64,000 nt of DNA, taken from NCBI RefSeq assembly GCF_921293095.1, contig NC_060247.1, positions 52,921,111 to 52,985,110 of the forward strand, read 5' to 3'. Numbering within the stretch: the first letter of the stretch is position 1; every line of letters starts with the position of its first letter. Below the pieces are notes generated by a model. It ran no database searches and was not told the origin of the DNA. It saw only the letters and a program-made list of their open reading frames with translations. The position numbers were made by a program, and so were the translations under genes. This DNA comes from Ischnura elegans (taxonomy: Eukaryota; Arthropoda; Insecta; Odonata; Coenagrionidae). This document shows, piece by piece, positions 1-9,520 of this stretch.

Positions 1-522
1 TCGAAAGGGGGTCTTTTTCGGGTTAGAACCTCCAGCGCGGGGGCCCTCCGAACCCACACGCCTTCAACCGCCCTACGGAGACCCCCATATCTCCAGCACT
101 AACCCGTCCTGGCGTACGCTGGGAAGGAGCAGCCAAGCTCCCCAGCCGCCAAGCTCCCCAGCCGCCAGGAGCCGATTGACCGAGCTGGTCTCTTCTCGGC
201 CGCCCGTTTTGCGGGGAATCCAGGGCCGAAGTGGGGTGTTGAACTCCGGCCCATACCGGGAATCCGACGCCCAGCTGGGTGCCGGAGAGCTCACCCACCA
301 GGATCCCCTTCTCCCCCTTGTACGGGTCTCCACGCACGGCAAACACGTGGGTGATTCTGGACGCCAGATGTTTCGGCTACTCAGCACAGCAGAGTCACAT
401 GCTGTCTGGACGCTATCCTAGCGTACGAAGGGTTTTTTACGAGCTTGTCTCCTCGGTGGGCTCGGGTCCGTGGGGGCGCGACTCCCCAAAGGAAGAGATA
501 ACTCTCCTCCCCCCGTGCGGGG
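1..522 (-). mobile_element. I-clade LINE, 5' end of a second copy
   Basis: This block is nearly the same sequence as 7540-8042, the 5' end of the full-length I-clade LINE at 2348-8042, and lies in the same orientation. Only the 5' untranslated part is in the window; the body runs off the left edge. The 5' terminus is taken at 522 by alignment with position 8042, after a short C/G-rich palindrome. Compared with the other copy it carries a 16-bp tandem duplication near 130-165. That indel shifts the open frame upstream of ORF1, which suggests the frame is untranslated leader. Assignment to the same family is safe; the exact end is good to a few bases. Confidence 0.9.
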
Positions 523-639
523 GTTTTTCTTTGAATATAATATTTTAGTAATCGATTTTTTTTCACTCTTTCAGGATGCCCTGGCAAGTGGAGGAATTTC
601 TCCCACATGCAGGATACAGTGGGTAAACCGTTTAGGCAG

Positions 640-2272
640 TTCCCTCGTCTTGGGTGAGGCTCAATCGAGACAAAATAGTTTGTCACTACCCCAGGGACAG
701 CTATAATTGGGTAGCCATCTCTCGGGCTTTTAAGACTGCATCTCCACCTAGTGATGGGTGGGATGTAATTGATGTAAAATTCTGTACACATCCACTTGGT
801 GAGTTAGTAAAATTAAATGTATGTTATTGAGTTTAAGGGGGGAATAACAATTTATGCAGGCAAAGTAAGTGCACCTTAAACTATTTCCTTACCAATTATT
901 ATTTCATTTTTTTATTTTTTGTACTGAGTTAGATTCATTTTACTTCGCCTGACTAACAATAATGTGCTTCATCATGTGAATGTGATACTATAGGGAACTC
1001 GCTCCAGTATCAATAACTCAAGGTGTTCAATGTGTCCGTGCACAATGTGATAAGGGAGTCCAAGTATCAGAGTCTGAGCTCTCTTTCCACACTGATTTGC
1101 AAAGTAAGCAGGTCATGGGTATGTATTTCTTGGAAGTTGTGAGCTCACTACAGCTTCCATATAACTACCTGATAGCTATCATTTTCAATCCATAGACTTC
1201 CTTGCTTCCATGAAAAATGAGGTTTTGGAGGAGGTGAGAGACCTAAAAAGATAGCTTGCCAGGCACATTCTAAAGGACAGTGATGCCATGACGGAGGTGA
1301 AGAACAAGATTAGTTACCTAGAAAGTCGCGTCGTTGGACTGCCAGGCATACGATCAACGGGGAGTGAATTTGAGGTAATGCATTCATTCCATATTACTGA
1401 TGTGGGTGACCTCTTAAAACTAGAGGAAACACTTGAGGAGAATATTGAAAATAGGGAGTATTTGGTAGGTATTCCATTTAAATTGTAAATATTTTTGTAT
1501 TTTTAGTATTTGAGTGGCATTTTCATCGTAACATAAGCATTTCTGTGGCTCTTATGATAACATGGATGAACATTGTAGTGTATTCTCAATTTCCTCGTTT
1601 TCATACTATTTTCCAGACTTGTTTCTTGAAGGACAGGCCATCCAATATGATGTTTAAATGTACACATGATAACCAGATGAGGGCTGAGTTGAATAAAACC
1701 GTTAATGACATGTGCACAACCCTGATGTCTAATGAGCTAGCAGTCCACTTCTGCATGAAAGGCAGATCAGAGAATAAGATGGGGTTTGAGGTCCATTTCA
1801 GCTCAATCATAAATGTGATATTTGGCAAGTGTATTAGTTATATTCGTTCTAAGTATGTATGTCATAGTTATATTCTCCTTAACAAGTGGTGAAGTTGAAT
1901 ATATATCAGTGTAATTGTTAATTAATCGTATCATGGACGTTCTTTCTTATGGGTTTGATAATGTTTTAACTATGCCATTTTAAATTGAAAATTTTACCAT
2001 AATAAGTTATTTATTAGTTACTTCAGTTATGCTTAATAAGTAGAAAACCCTAGCAGTAAACATATTTCCAAATATTAACCACATTGTTTTTTAACTACTT
2101 TGCAGAGAGTTTGAAGGCCAAGAATGTGCCTGGAGCACTGTTCGATCTTAAATGCGTTACGAGAAGCATTGAAGAGTGGTTTCGGGTTTCTAAATGTAGG
2201 ACTGATGAAGGCAAAAACAAAAGGAAAGTATGTAACGAGAAACAAGCAATGGAGAATGATGACCAGTCCTGA
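640..2272 (+). pseudogene. DUF4806-domain gene, five-exon remnant
   Basis: Five blocks read as exons: 640-798, about 994-1103, 1196-1464, 1617-1824 and 2106-2272. The first encodes a VPSSWV...CHYP...W...VKF module typical of the N-terminus of arthropod DUF4806 proteins. The third gives a coiled-coil stretch and the start of DUF4806 (FHITDVGDLLKLEE). The fourth gives its core (LMSNELAVHFCMKGR), and the fifth gives SIEEWFRVSKCR and a stop. Phases agree at introns 2, 3 and 4; intron 4 uses a GC donor (G|GCAAGT). Against function: an in-frame TAG at 1252-1254 in exon 3, and exons 1 and 2 do not join in frame. The protein's role is unknown. I-clade LINEs lie antisense on both sides. It could be a decayed host gene or a decayed mobile copy of one. 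Confidence 0.65.
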
Positions 2273-2335
2273 ATCCCAGGCATGGAGGGAGAGCGTTTCT
2301 ATAATCATAAGTTTAGCCAAATCATGGCTACTTTA

Positions 2336-2347
2336 CTTTGTAAAATA
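2336..2347. repeat. Target-site duplication, left copy
   Basis: CTTTGTAAAATA occurs here and again at 8043-8054, exactly flanking the I-clade LINE. A 12-bp exact duplication fixes both ends of the insertion and argues that it is recent. Confidence 0.9.
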
Positions 2348-2476
2348 GTAGTAGTATTTGGATTTAGGGTGCATCGACGGCAAGGTCATTTTGCACCACT
2401 ACTGTGCTATTTAATTACAAAAGTTATGTATAAAGTAATCTACTGCATCTGATGTCTTCGTTGAAAGTGTACACAA

Positions 2477-5400
2477 TTAGACTTTATTAAAAATGTTTAT
2501 TTCTCTGAGAAACCGAAATGTACAGATTAAGTTGGTAGGGTGGTCTCCTAAAAGGGTTTTTAGGTCTCCCCCTAGATTATTTCGTCTTCGCGCTTCGCGG
2601 TACTTAACACAATCTAGCATGATGTGTCTAATACTTAATGGACATTTACAATCCCCACATTGGGGAGGTTCCTTCTCTTCAGTAAAGAGATACGCATGGG
2701 TCAGGGGGCTGTGCCCTATCCTCAATCGTGTAAGTACTACTTCCTCTCTCCGATTACTACGAGCTGAGGAGGGCCACGCTGCTACCATGTCCTTGATGCC
2801 ACGGAGCTTGTTATTATTTAGAATCCTCCATGACTCCCTCCATTTTCCAAATACCACGTTTCTTAGAGATGCTCGTAAGTCCCCGTGGGGAACCAGCGTT
2901 GAGACAAGAACTTCGTTATTCAGAGCTTCCTTGGCCATAGCGTCTGCTATCTCATTCCCGGCTATCCCCTCACGTCCCGGTACCCACAGAAAATGGATAT
3001 TCAAACCCTTTCTCGAAAGGGTCAGCAGGAGAGAGTGTATTTCTTGCACGATCGGGTGCACGGGTGAGAAGCCAGAGATGGCTTGTAGCGAGCTCCTGGA
3101 GTCAGTGCATATGACAAAGGAGCCGCCGTGGTCACCTAGGGCTTCTAGAGCTGTCCTTATGGCATAAAGCTCCGCCGTGAACACACTGCACATCGGGTGA
3201 AGCTTTGCTCTGATGTTCCCGTGGATAGGGGAGAACACTGCACATGCACAAGCAGAGTTATCTTTCGAACCGTCAGTGTAAACGGGGGTAAGGTTGGGGT
3301 GATTCCATCGGAACATGGCAAACAAACGCTGGTACTCCGAGGGAGTTGTGGAAGACTTCGGTCGAGATCGTGAAAGAATATTCACCACCGGAGTGGGAGT
3401 GATCCAAGGGGGGTGTTCCGAGAATGAAACAGGATACACTTCAGGTAGCGTGAATTCGCATCCGCGAATAAAATCGTTAAAACGAACGCTTACTTGTCTG
3501 GTTGCTTTAGTCCTTCGGTTAAAAACATTAATAAAACGGGGTTTAAAAAGTAAACTATAACATGGGTGACTCGTCATTGCTAAAATTTTGGAAACGTAGC
3601 TACAAAGAAGCCAGGTCCTTCGGTAGCATAGAGGAGGCTCGCCTGCGTCGGTATATATACTGGGAATCGGGCTGGTCCTAAACGCCCCAGTGCATAGTCG
3701 CAGACCTGCGTTGTGCACTGAATTAAGTGCTTTCAAATACGTCTCGCGAGCGGACGCATACACGAATGAGCTGTAGTCTAATTTCGACCGCACCAGTGTG
3801 CGGTAAAGTAAAATTAAGGTGGTGCGGTCTGCTCCCCAAGATGCGTGGCTTAAAAACTTTAAAATGTTCAAAGACTTCAAACAGTTTACCTTGACAGAAT
3901 TAATGTGCTCCTTCCAGTTGAGTTTGTGGTCGAGGGTCATCCCCAGAAAACGGACTGATTCCACAAATGGGAGGTTTCTACCACCTAGGTGTAACGTGGG
4001 ATTTACATGGACGCCCCGAGTGCGAGAAAAGTGAACGCACTTTGTTTTCTCCAAAGAGAAAAGGAAGCCGTTATTTTGGGTCCATTTGTGAAGTTTATTG
4101 ATGGTGAGTTGCGCCATACGCGATGCATTCACGACCCTAGATGATCTGCAGAAAATCGCGAGATCATCCACAAACAGTGACCCTAACACTGGCTCCTTGA
4201 TGCAGTGAGCTATGTCGTTGATCGCAATAGCGAACAACGTCACGCTAAGAACGGAGCCTTGGGGAACTTCGTTGTCAAGAGGGTAAAAATTTGACAACAA
4301 CTGTCCCGTCCTTACTTTAAAAACACGGTTGGTTAAAAATTTTTGTATAAAAATGGGCAAACAGCCTCTAAAACCCCACTCGCGTAATACGCGTAGAATC
4401 TTACGTCGCCAGACCCGGTCGTAAGCCTTCTCTAAGTCGAAAAATACACCGACTACGTGTTGGCGGAGAAGGAAGGCTTCTTGGATGAAATTTTCAATTC
4501 TAACCAAGTGATCCATTGTGGAACGAATCCGTCTGAATCCGCATTGTATCCTAGAGAGGAGTTTTCGACGCTCCAGCCACCAAATGAGACGTCGATTTAC
4601 CATTCGCTCCATTAACTTGCACAGGCAGCTGGTGAGAGAAATCGGCCGGTAAGAATTCGGATCAGCTCGGTCTTTTCCATGTTTTGGGATGGGAACAATG
4701 ACGGACTCCCGCCAGGACGGAGGAAAATCCCCATTGGCCCAGAGCTGATTAAAAGTTTCAAGGATTTCCAGCAACGCCGATTCCGATAGATTTCGGAGGA
4801 AGGCATTGTGGATCTCGTCGGGTCCTGGGGACGTGTCGTGGGAGTCTTGGATGGCAGATTTCAGCTCCCAAATGGTAAATGGCATATTGTAGTCTGCCGT
4901 TGTTTTAGGCTCCATAAAGGATATAGGGACGTTCTCGAGCCTTTTCTTGAGGATCGCAGAGGAAGGTTCATAGCATTCGTCGCTGCTCACTTTGGCGAGT
5001 AATTGGGCGAATACGTTCCCTATCGCAGCTGGAGAAGTGATAACCTTTCCTTCGACTTCTAGGAAGGATATACCTAGATGCTGGCTGCTACCCGATATGC
5101 TCCTCACCTTACGCCATACCTGTGCAAGTGGAGTCCTGTGGTTGACACCGGAGACAAAATTCATCCAAGAAATCCTCTTTGCGTCCTTTATTACCTGACG
5201 CGCTTTCGCTCTTAGTCGCCGAAAAGCGGAGAGATTATTTGCTGCAGGATACTTGTTGAAAATTCGGAGAGCTTTCTTACGTTTTTTAATGGCTTCTGCG
5301 CAGGTTTCATTCCACTATGGCACAGCATTTCTTGGAAGGATGCTTCGAGATCGTGGTATGCTAATTTCGGCGGCTTGAATGATGCTGGATGTCAAAAGAT

Positions 5401-6178
5401 TTACGTTTGTTACACAGTCGTTGTTTTTATCCCACACGTAGTTAAAATTTGAGTTAAAAAGATGCCAATCAGCTTTCCGGACAATCCAACAGCCTGGTCT
5501 AATAAAATCGGGGTTTAAATTTTGCTCCCTTTTGATTAAAAGGGGAAAGTGATCGCTCCCACTAAGATCCTTATGCACAGAGAGTTTGAGTTTATTGACC
5601 AAACTAGTCGATACAATACCCAAGTCAATGGAGGAAGAATCGCCGCTATAAGAGTTAAAACGGGTTTTCTCGCCGTTATTGAGCAAAATTAGGTTAAAAT
5701 CACTAATAAAACTTGATAAAATACGTCCCCTACGGTTGCACTGTTCCGGGGTGCTTCCCCATTGACGATCGTGAGCATTGAAATCTCCGAGTAAAATAAA
5801 AGGCTGAGGTAGCTGATGAACAAGGGATTCTAGATTAAAACGGGTGACGGGTGCACCCTCGGGCAGGTAAACGTTGCACACCGTTATCGCCTCGGGAGCG
5901 TGCACCGTCACCGCTACCGCTTGGAACGGTGTGTTAAGATTTATTCGGGAGGTGTAAAGAGCCTCCCGGACAAAAACCGAAACTCCACCATGGGTTCGTT
6001 GGCCGCTGGTATCGTCCAATCTAAAAGCGTGAAAATGTTTTAAAAATCCCTTGTCCGTGTCCTTAAAACGTGTTTCCTGCAGACATATACAGGACGGGTT
6101 AAAATCTCTGATTAAAATGTCTAGCTCCTCCTTATGCCGATAAAAACCGTTACAGTTCCACTGTATGATAAAAGCCAT
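2477..6178 (-). pseudogene. I-clade LINE ORF2 (EN-RT-RNase H), one stop codon
   Basis: One frame of 1,233 codons, interrupted once. Residues 1-225 are an AP-type endonuclease (LQETRF, GDFNAHD, SGSDHFP), which nicks target DNA. A reverse transcriptase follows (FFDLEKAYDRVW, VPQGSVLS, FVDD), then RNase H (YTDGSK, TAELYAIRTAL, WVPGREGIAGNEIADAMAKEA) and a C-terminal CCHC knuckle (CGDC...H...C) that families of this group carry. Codon 288 (5317-5315) is TAG where relatives have the second-to-last residues of a PWWN motif; TGG to TAG is a one-base change. The frame is the same on both sides. The halves 6178-5315 and 5164-2477 could otherwise be mistaken for separate genes. Confidence 0.9.
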
Positions 6179-6239
6179 TAAAAATTGATAAAAGGTAAAT
6201 AAATAAATAGATTAATTAATTTAAAACTGACAGGGAGAG

Positions 6240-7418
6240 TCAACGCTTAATGCGTCTTCTCTCCTTAGCCTTCGCCCGGATGATTTCTGACTCGGAAATA
6301 TATTCGTCTTCTTCCATAGACTCTGGTTGGCTACGCGTAGGCGAACCAGATGGACCCGGGGACTGAGATTTTCCACGCCTGCTTTGCGTGGCCACGGTGG
6401 GTGTTGTGGTTGGGTTCTTCTTTGAAGAGCCCTGACTAGCATCGTTTTTTTCCGGCGCTGTGCCCTTCTTCGTTGCCGGCTTGGTAGCCTTATCCGGCTT
6501 GGCTTGCTTTGCATTCTTAATAGTATGTTCGTCCTTATTTTTCTCTTGCGTGTCAGTATTGTTATTTCTCTCACTATCTACTACGGCAGCATACGAACGG
6601 GAGAACGTAGGCGCGATGAGTGTTCTGTATTTCTTTCGTGCTTCTTGATATGGCAGCTTTTCCACTGTCTTTATCTCCATTATTTTTTTCTCTTCTCTCA
6701 TCTTGGGGCAGTCTCGAGAATAAACCGGATGTGATCCCTCGCAATTCACACAGGTTGGTGCAGAGGTGCACGCGTCACCTTCGTGTTTATCTTTGCCACA
6801 GCGCGGGCAGGTGGCCTTGCCCTCACATCTGGTAGCGATGTGGCCGAAACGCTGGCATTGAAAACACCGCATGGGGCTAGGAATGAATGGCCTTACGGAA
6901 ACAGATTCGTATCCCACATACACCTTGTCAGGAAGTTTGTCACGACAGAAAGTGAGGATGACGGACGTGCTGTTGGTCAGCTCACCGTTCCTCTTTGTCT
7001 TTAGACGGCGGCAGTCTATTACACCCTGAGACGCCATCTCACTCTTTATCTCATCTTCAGAGACGTAGAGTAGGTCGTAATGCGAAATGACTCCCCGACA
7101 TGTATTGAGTGTTTGGTGCACCTGGACCTTAACCGGTATTTCGTTAAATTTTGTCATTTTCAATAACTTTTCGCTTTGTGTTTCGTTGCTGGTTTTAATT
7201 AACAGTGATCCATCCCTTAATTTTTTGGCCGATTCTAAGTCACCGGGTATCGCTGCCGACAGAACTCGTCTTATTAGAAAGGGAGATACCTTTGTCAGGG
7301 TCTCACCATCATTAGCACATCTCATAACAAGGAATTTCCGACATGCGGTAGACTTACTTTCTCCCCCGCCCACTTCCGGACGGGATCTTTTCGTTGGAGG
7401 AAGAAAGTTGTTATCCAT
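6240..7418 (-). CDS. I-clade LINE ORF1, nucleic-acid-binding protein
   Basis: Predicted 392 aa from ATG at 7418 (MDNNFLPPTKRSRPE). The same frame is open to an ATG at 7865, but I prefer 7418 because the region upstream is GC-rich leader and the second copy at 1-522 carries a 16-bp indel there that breaks the longer frame. The ATG at 7439 is also possible. Three zinc knuckles lie in the middle: CFQCQRFGHIATRC, CPRCGKDKHEGDAC and CVNCEGSHPVYSRDC. A lysine- and proline-rich tail follows. ORF1 proteins of this group coat the element's RNA. No stop or frameshift is seen. Confidence 0.85.
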   Translation of the reverse strand: MDNNFLPPTKRSRPEVGGGESKSTACRKFLVMRCANDGETLTKVSPFLIRRVLSAAIPGDLESAKKLRDGSLLIKTSNETQSEKLLKMTKFNEIPVKVQVHQTLNTCRGVISHYDLLYVSEDEIKSEMASQGVIDCRRLKTKRNGELTNSTSVILTFCRDKLPDKVYVGYESVSVRPFIPSPMRCFQCQRFGHIATRCEGKATCPRCGKDKHEGDACTSAPTCVNCEGSHPVYSRDCPKMREEKKIMEIKTVEKLPYQEARKKYRTLIAPTFSRSYAAVVDSERNNNTDTQEKNKDEHTIKNAKQAKPDKATKPATKKGTAPEKNDASQGSSKKNPTTTPTVATQSRRGKSQSPGPSGSPTRSQPESMEEDEYISESEIIRAKAKERRRIKR

Positions 7419-8042
7419 GGACTCAAAACAGAAATTCATCCCCTGGGCTCCCCACCCACCACGGAGCCACACATTCGGGACGCCACACCGAGATCCGGTG
7501 TGGTCGCCAGGGCTACCCGAGGGATATAGGAACCTTTGATAGGGGATCTCTTTTGGGTTAGAACCTCCAGCGCGGGGGCCCTCCGAACCCACGCACCTTC
7601 GGCCGCCCTCCGGAGATCCCCATATCTCCAGCACTAACCCGTCCTGGCGTACGCTCGGAAGGAGCCGGCAAGCTCCCCAGCCGCCAGGAGCCGATTGACC
7701 GAGCTGGGCTCTTCTCGGCCGCCCGTTTTTCGGGGAATCCAGGGCCGAAGTGGGGTGTTGAACTCCGGCCCATACCGGGTTTCCGACGCCCAGCTGGGTG
7801 CCGGAGAACTCACCCACCAGGATCCCCTTCTCCCCCTTGTACGGGTCTCCACGCACGGCAAACACGTGGGTGAATCTGGACGCCAGATGTTTCGGCTACT
7901 CAGCACAGCAGAGTCACATGCTGTCTGGACGCTATCCTAGCGTACGAAGGGTTTTTTGACGAGGTTGTCTCCCCGGTGGGCTCGGGTCCGTGGGGGCGCG
8001 ACTTCCCAAAGGAAGAGATTACTCTCTTCCCCCCGTGCGGGG
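7419..8042 (-). promoter_or_regulatory. I-clade LINE 5' leader with presumed internal promoter
   Basis: GC-rich leader between the 5' terminus and the preferred ORF1 start. Elements of this group are transcribed from promoters inside their leader; here that is inferred from position only. It contains a C/G palindrome (CCCGCACGGG) at the terminus. The matching block at 1-522 is its second copy in the window. Confidence 0.5.
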
Positions 8043-8601
8043 CTTTGTAAAATATTCATGTTTTCATGTTATTCCATGTAGTTCAACCATATCATGGCTG
8101 ATCTTTTCGTCAACTATTCGTATGAAGGTTTATGTTAAAAATAGTGAGCATTTGGAAACGTAACAGATATTTTGCATCCTTCTACACCATGGGATATATT
8201 AACACAATCATAGTTTGGATGTTTTGGCCTTGTAGGGGAGGCACGGGCAAAGTGGCCAGGGCGGGTAAAGTGGCCATTTGGTGCCATGGCGCCGGTAAGT
8301 GCTGCACTCATGCGGGAACGAAGTTAACTTGTCGACAGCCATTGCCTCATTGCCGTGTGTGAGTTTGGATGTCGTGCGTTTCGCAGTTTGACCACGGTGA
8401 AATAGTTTTAATTTCCTTCATCTCTGAGTTTTGTCAAGTGTTAACTATTTGTTTTATTACTAAATGCTAGAAAAAGCATTAACTAGTGGCAATAGTACTA
8501 CTGGACTCGCTTGATTTCAGCGTTTGATAGTAGTTGGTTTAAAAGTGCTGTGTCAATTTAGGTTAGTCTGTAGAAATTATTTTAAGTAATGGCGTCATTT
8601 C

Positions 8602-8682
8602 GGGCAAAGTGGCCACTATACACGACGGGCAAAGTGGCCACTATACACGACGGGCAAAGTGGCCACCGTGGCCACTTTGCCC
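8602..8682. repeat. Subterminal repeat array of pogo-like element 1
   Basis: Three direct copies of a 25-bp unit beginning GGGCAAAGTGGCCAC start at 8602, 8627 and 8652. The last is followed after one base by its inverted copy (8668-8682), making a 31-nt near-perfect palindrome. The array lies about 195 bp ahead of the first transposase exon. Clustered subterminal repeats are usual candidates for transposase-binding sites; binding is inferred. Confidence 0.85.
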
Positions 8683-8876
8683 GGCACTCGCAATAATATA
8701 CATTTTATGCATTCAATATTGCCGAAGTAGCTTAAATGAATTAATATCTCATCCTATACGTATTTCATCACGCTCCTGGGGAAAGGGACGCAAACACTCA
8801 TCCCAACTTATTAACATAAAAAATATTATCTTATCACATAACTATTAGGATTGATATTGTTACAGGTATTTCCAAG

Positions 8877-9520
8877 ATGCCATACACATACAAGAGAAAG
8901 TCTACCCAACAATCATGGGATTCAGAATCAATGCGACAGGCAATATTAGCAGTTAAAAGAGATAAAATGCCGTTTGCAACTGCAGCAAAGCAGTTTAACG
9001 TTCCTAGAAATACCCTTAAAAGAAGAGTACTTGAGAAGAATCAAGATGCCACTGGTGAGAAAAAATACTAGGAAAGTACAGTAAGTATTTAACGATGAAC
9101 AAGAGAAGCAACTAGTAGAATTTATTATAGACATGGAGAGAAGATTTTATGGAGTCTCGCAAAATGACTCTGCGAGGCTGTATGACGCCGTGCGGCATAC
9201 AGCCTCGCAGAAAAAAAAACAACATCCATCACACTTCCAACAACGAAAAAAAGATGGCGGGGAAGGATTGGGTGGCAGGATTTAAAAAAAGGCACCCAAA
9301 CATAAGTTTGCGGACCCCAGAAGCCACTTCACAAGCAAGAGCTCAAGGGTTCAACAAGACCAATGTATCTAAATTTTTTGAAATATTAAAAACAGTCCAA
9401 GATAAACATAAGTTTGAAGCTCATTGTGTTTTTAATTGTGATGAAACCGGGCTTTTAACTGTACAAAATAGACATTCAAAAGTGTTTGCCTTGAAAGGAA
9501 GGCGACAGGTGGGTGCGGTT
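8877..9520 (+). pseudogene. pogo-like transposase 1, broken N-terminal half
   Basis: Begins with a psq/CENP-B type helix-turn-helix (MPYTYKRKSTQQSW, FATAAKQFNVPRNTLKRRV), ending at a stop at 9069. Further pieces in other frames encode the second DNA-binding domain (DEQEKQLVEFIIDMERRFYG, then AGKDWVAGFKKRHPNISLR) and the start of the DDE domain (VFNCDETGLLTVQNRHSKV). At least two frame changes separate them. A 15-bp inverted repeat at 9170-9210 sits inside one break. The protein would bind the element ends and catalyse cut-and-paste transposition; this copy cannot make it. Confidence 0.75.

Larger units (their letters stand above)
2348..8042 (-). mobile_element. I-clade LINE, full length
   Basis: The element is 5,695 bp and is bounded by the 12-bp duplication CTTTGTAAAATA. 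In its own direction it has a 5' leader of about 620 bp, ORF1 with three zinc knuckles (7418-6240), a 61-bp gap, ORF2 with endonuclease, reverse transcriptase and RNase H (6178-2477), and a short 3' UTR ending in TACTACTAC. An RNase H after the reverse transcriptase together with a zinc-knuckle ORF1 points to the I group rather than Jockey, CR1 or L2. The only coding defect I see is one in-frame TAG in ORF2. It sits just past the last DUF4806 exon, antisense to it. Confidence 0.9.
8235..9520 (+). mobile_element. pogo-like element 1, 5' part
   Basis: Starts after a TA with GGGGAGGCAC and carries the word GGGCAAAGTGGCC at 8245 and, with one change, at 8263. It carries it again at 8602, 8627 and 8652 (exact 25-bp period), with an inverted copy at 8668-8682. 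Transposase coding follows from 8877. After about 9520 the sequence becomes an L2-like LINE, and no 3' half or right terminus is seen in the window. Superfamily is from the helix-turn-helix plus DDE protein type and the TA target. Confidence 0.75.

Noticed and set aside
2493-3167. A 224-codon open frame on the plus strand
   Set aside because: It is antisense to the RNase H and C-terminal part of the I-clade ORF2 and has no recognisable content.
7419-7865. Long N-terminal extension of the I-clade ORF1
   Set aside because: The frame is open but GC-rich and lacks domain features, and it is broken by a 16-bp indel in the second copy; treated as leader.
8602-8682. A short CRISPR-like array (25-bp period)
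   Set aside because: Three identical units with no distinct spacers, in a eukaryotic transposon end; it is a subterminal repeat cluster.
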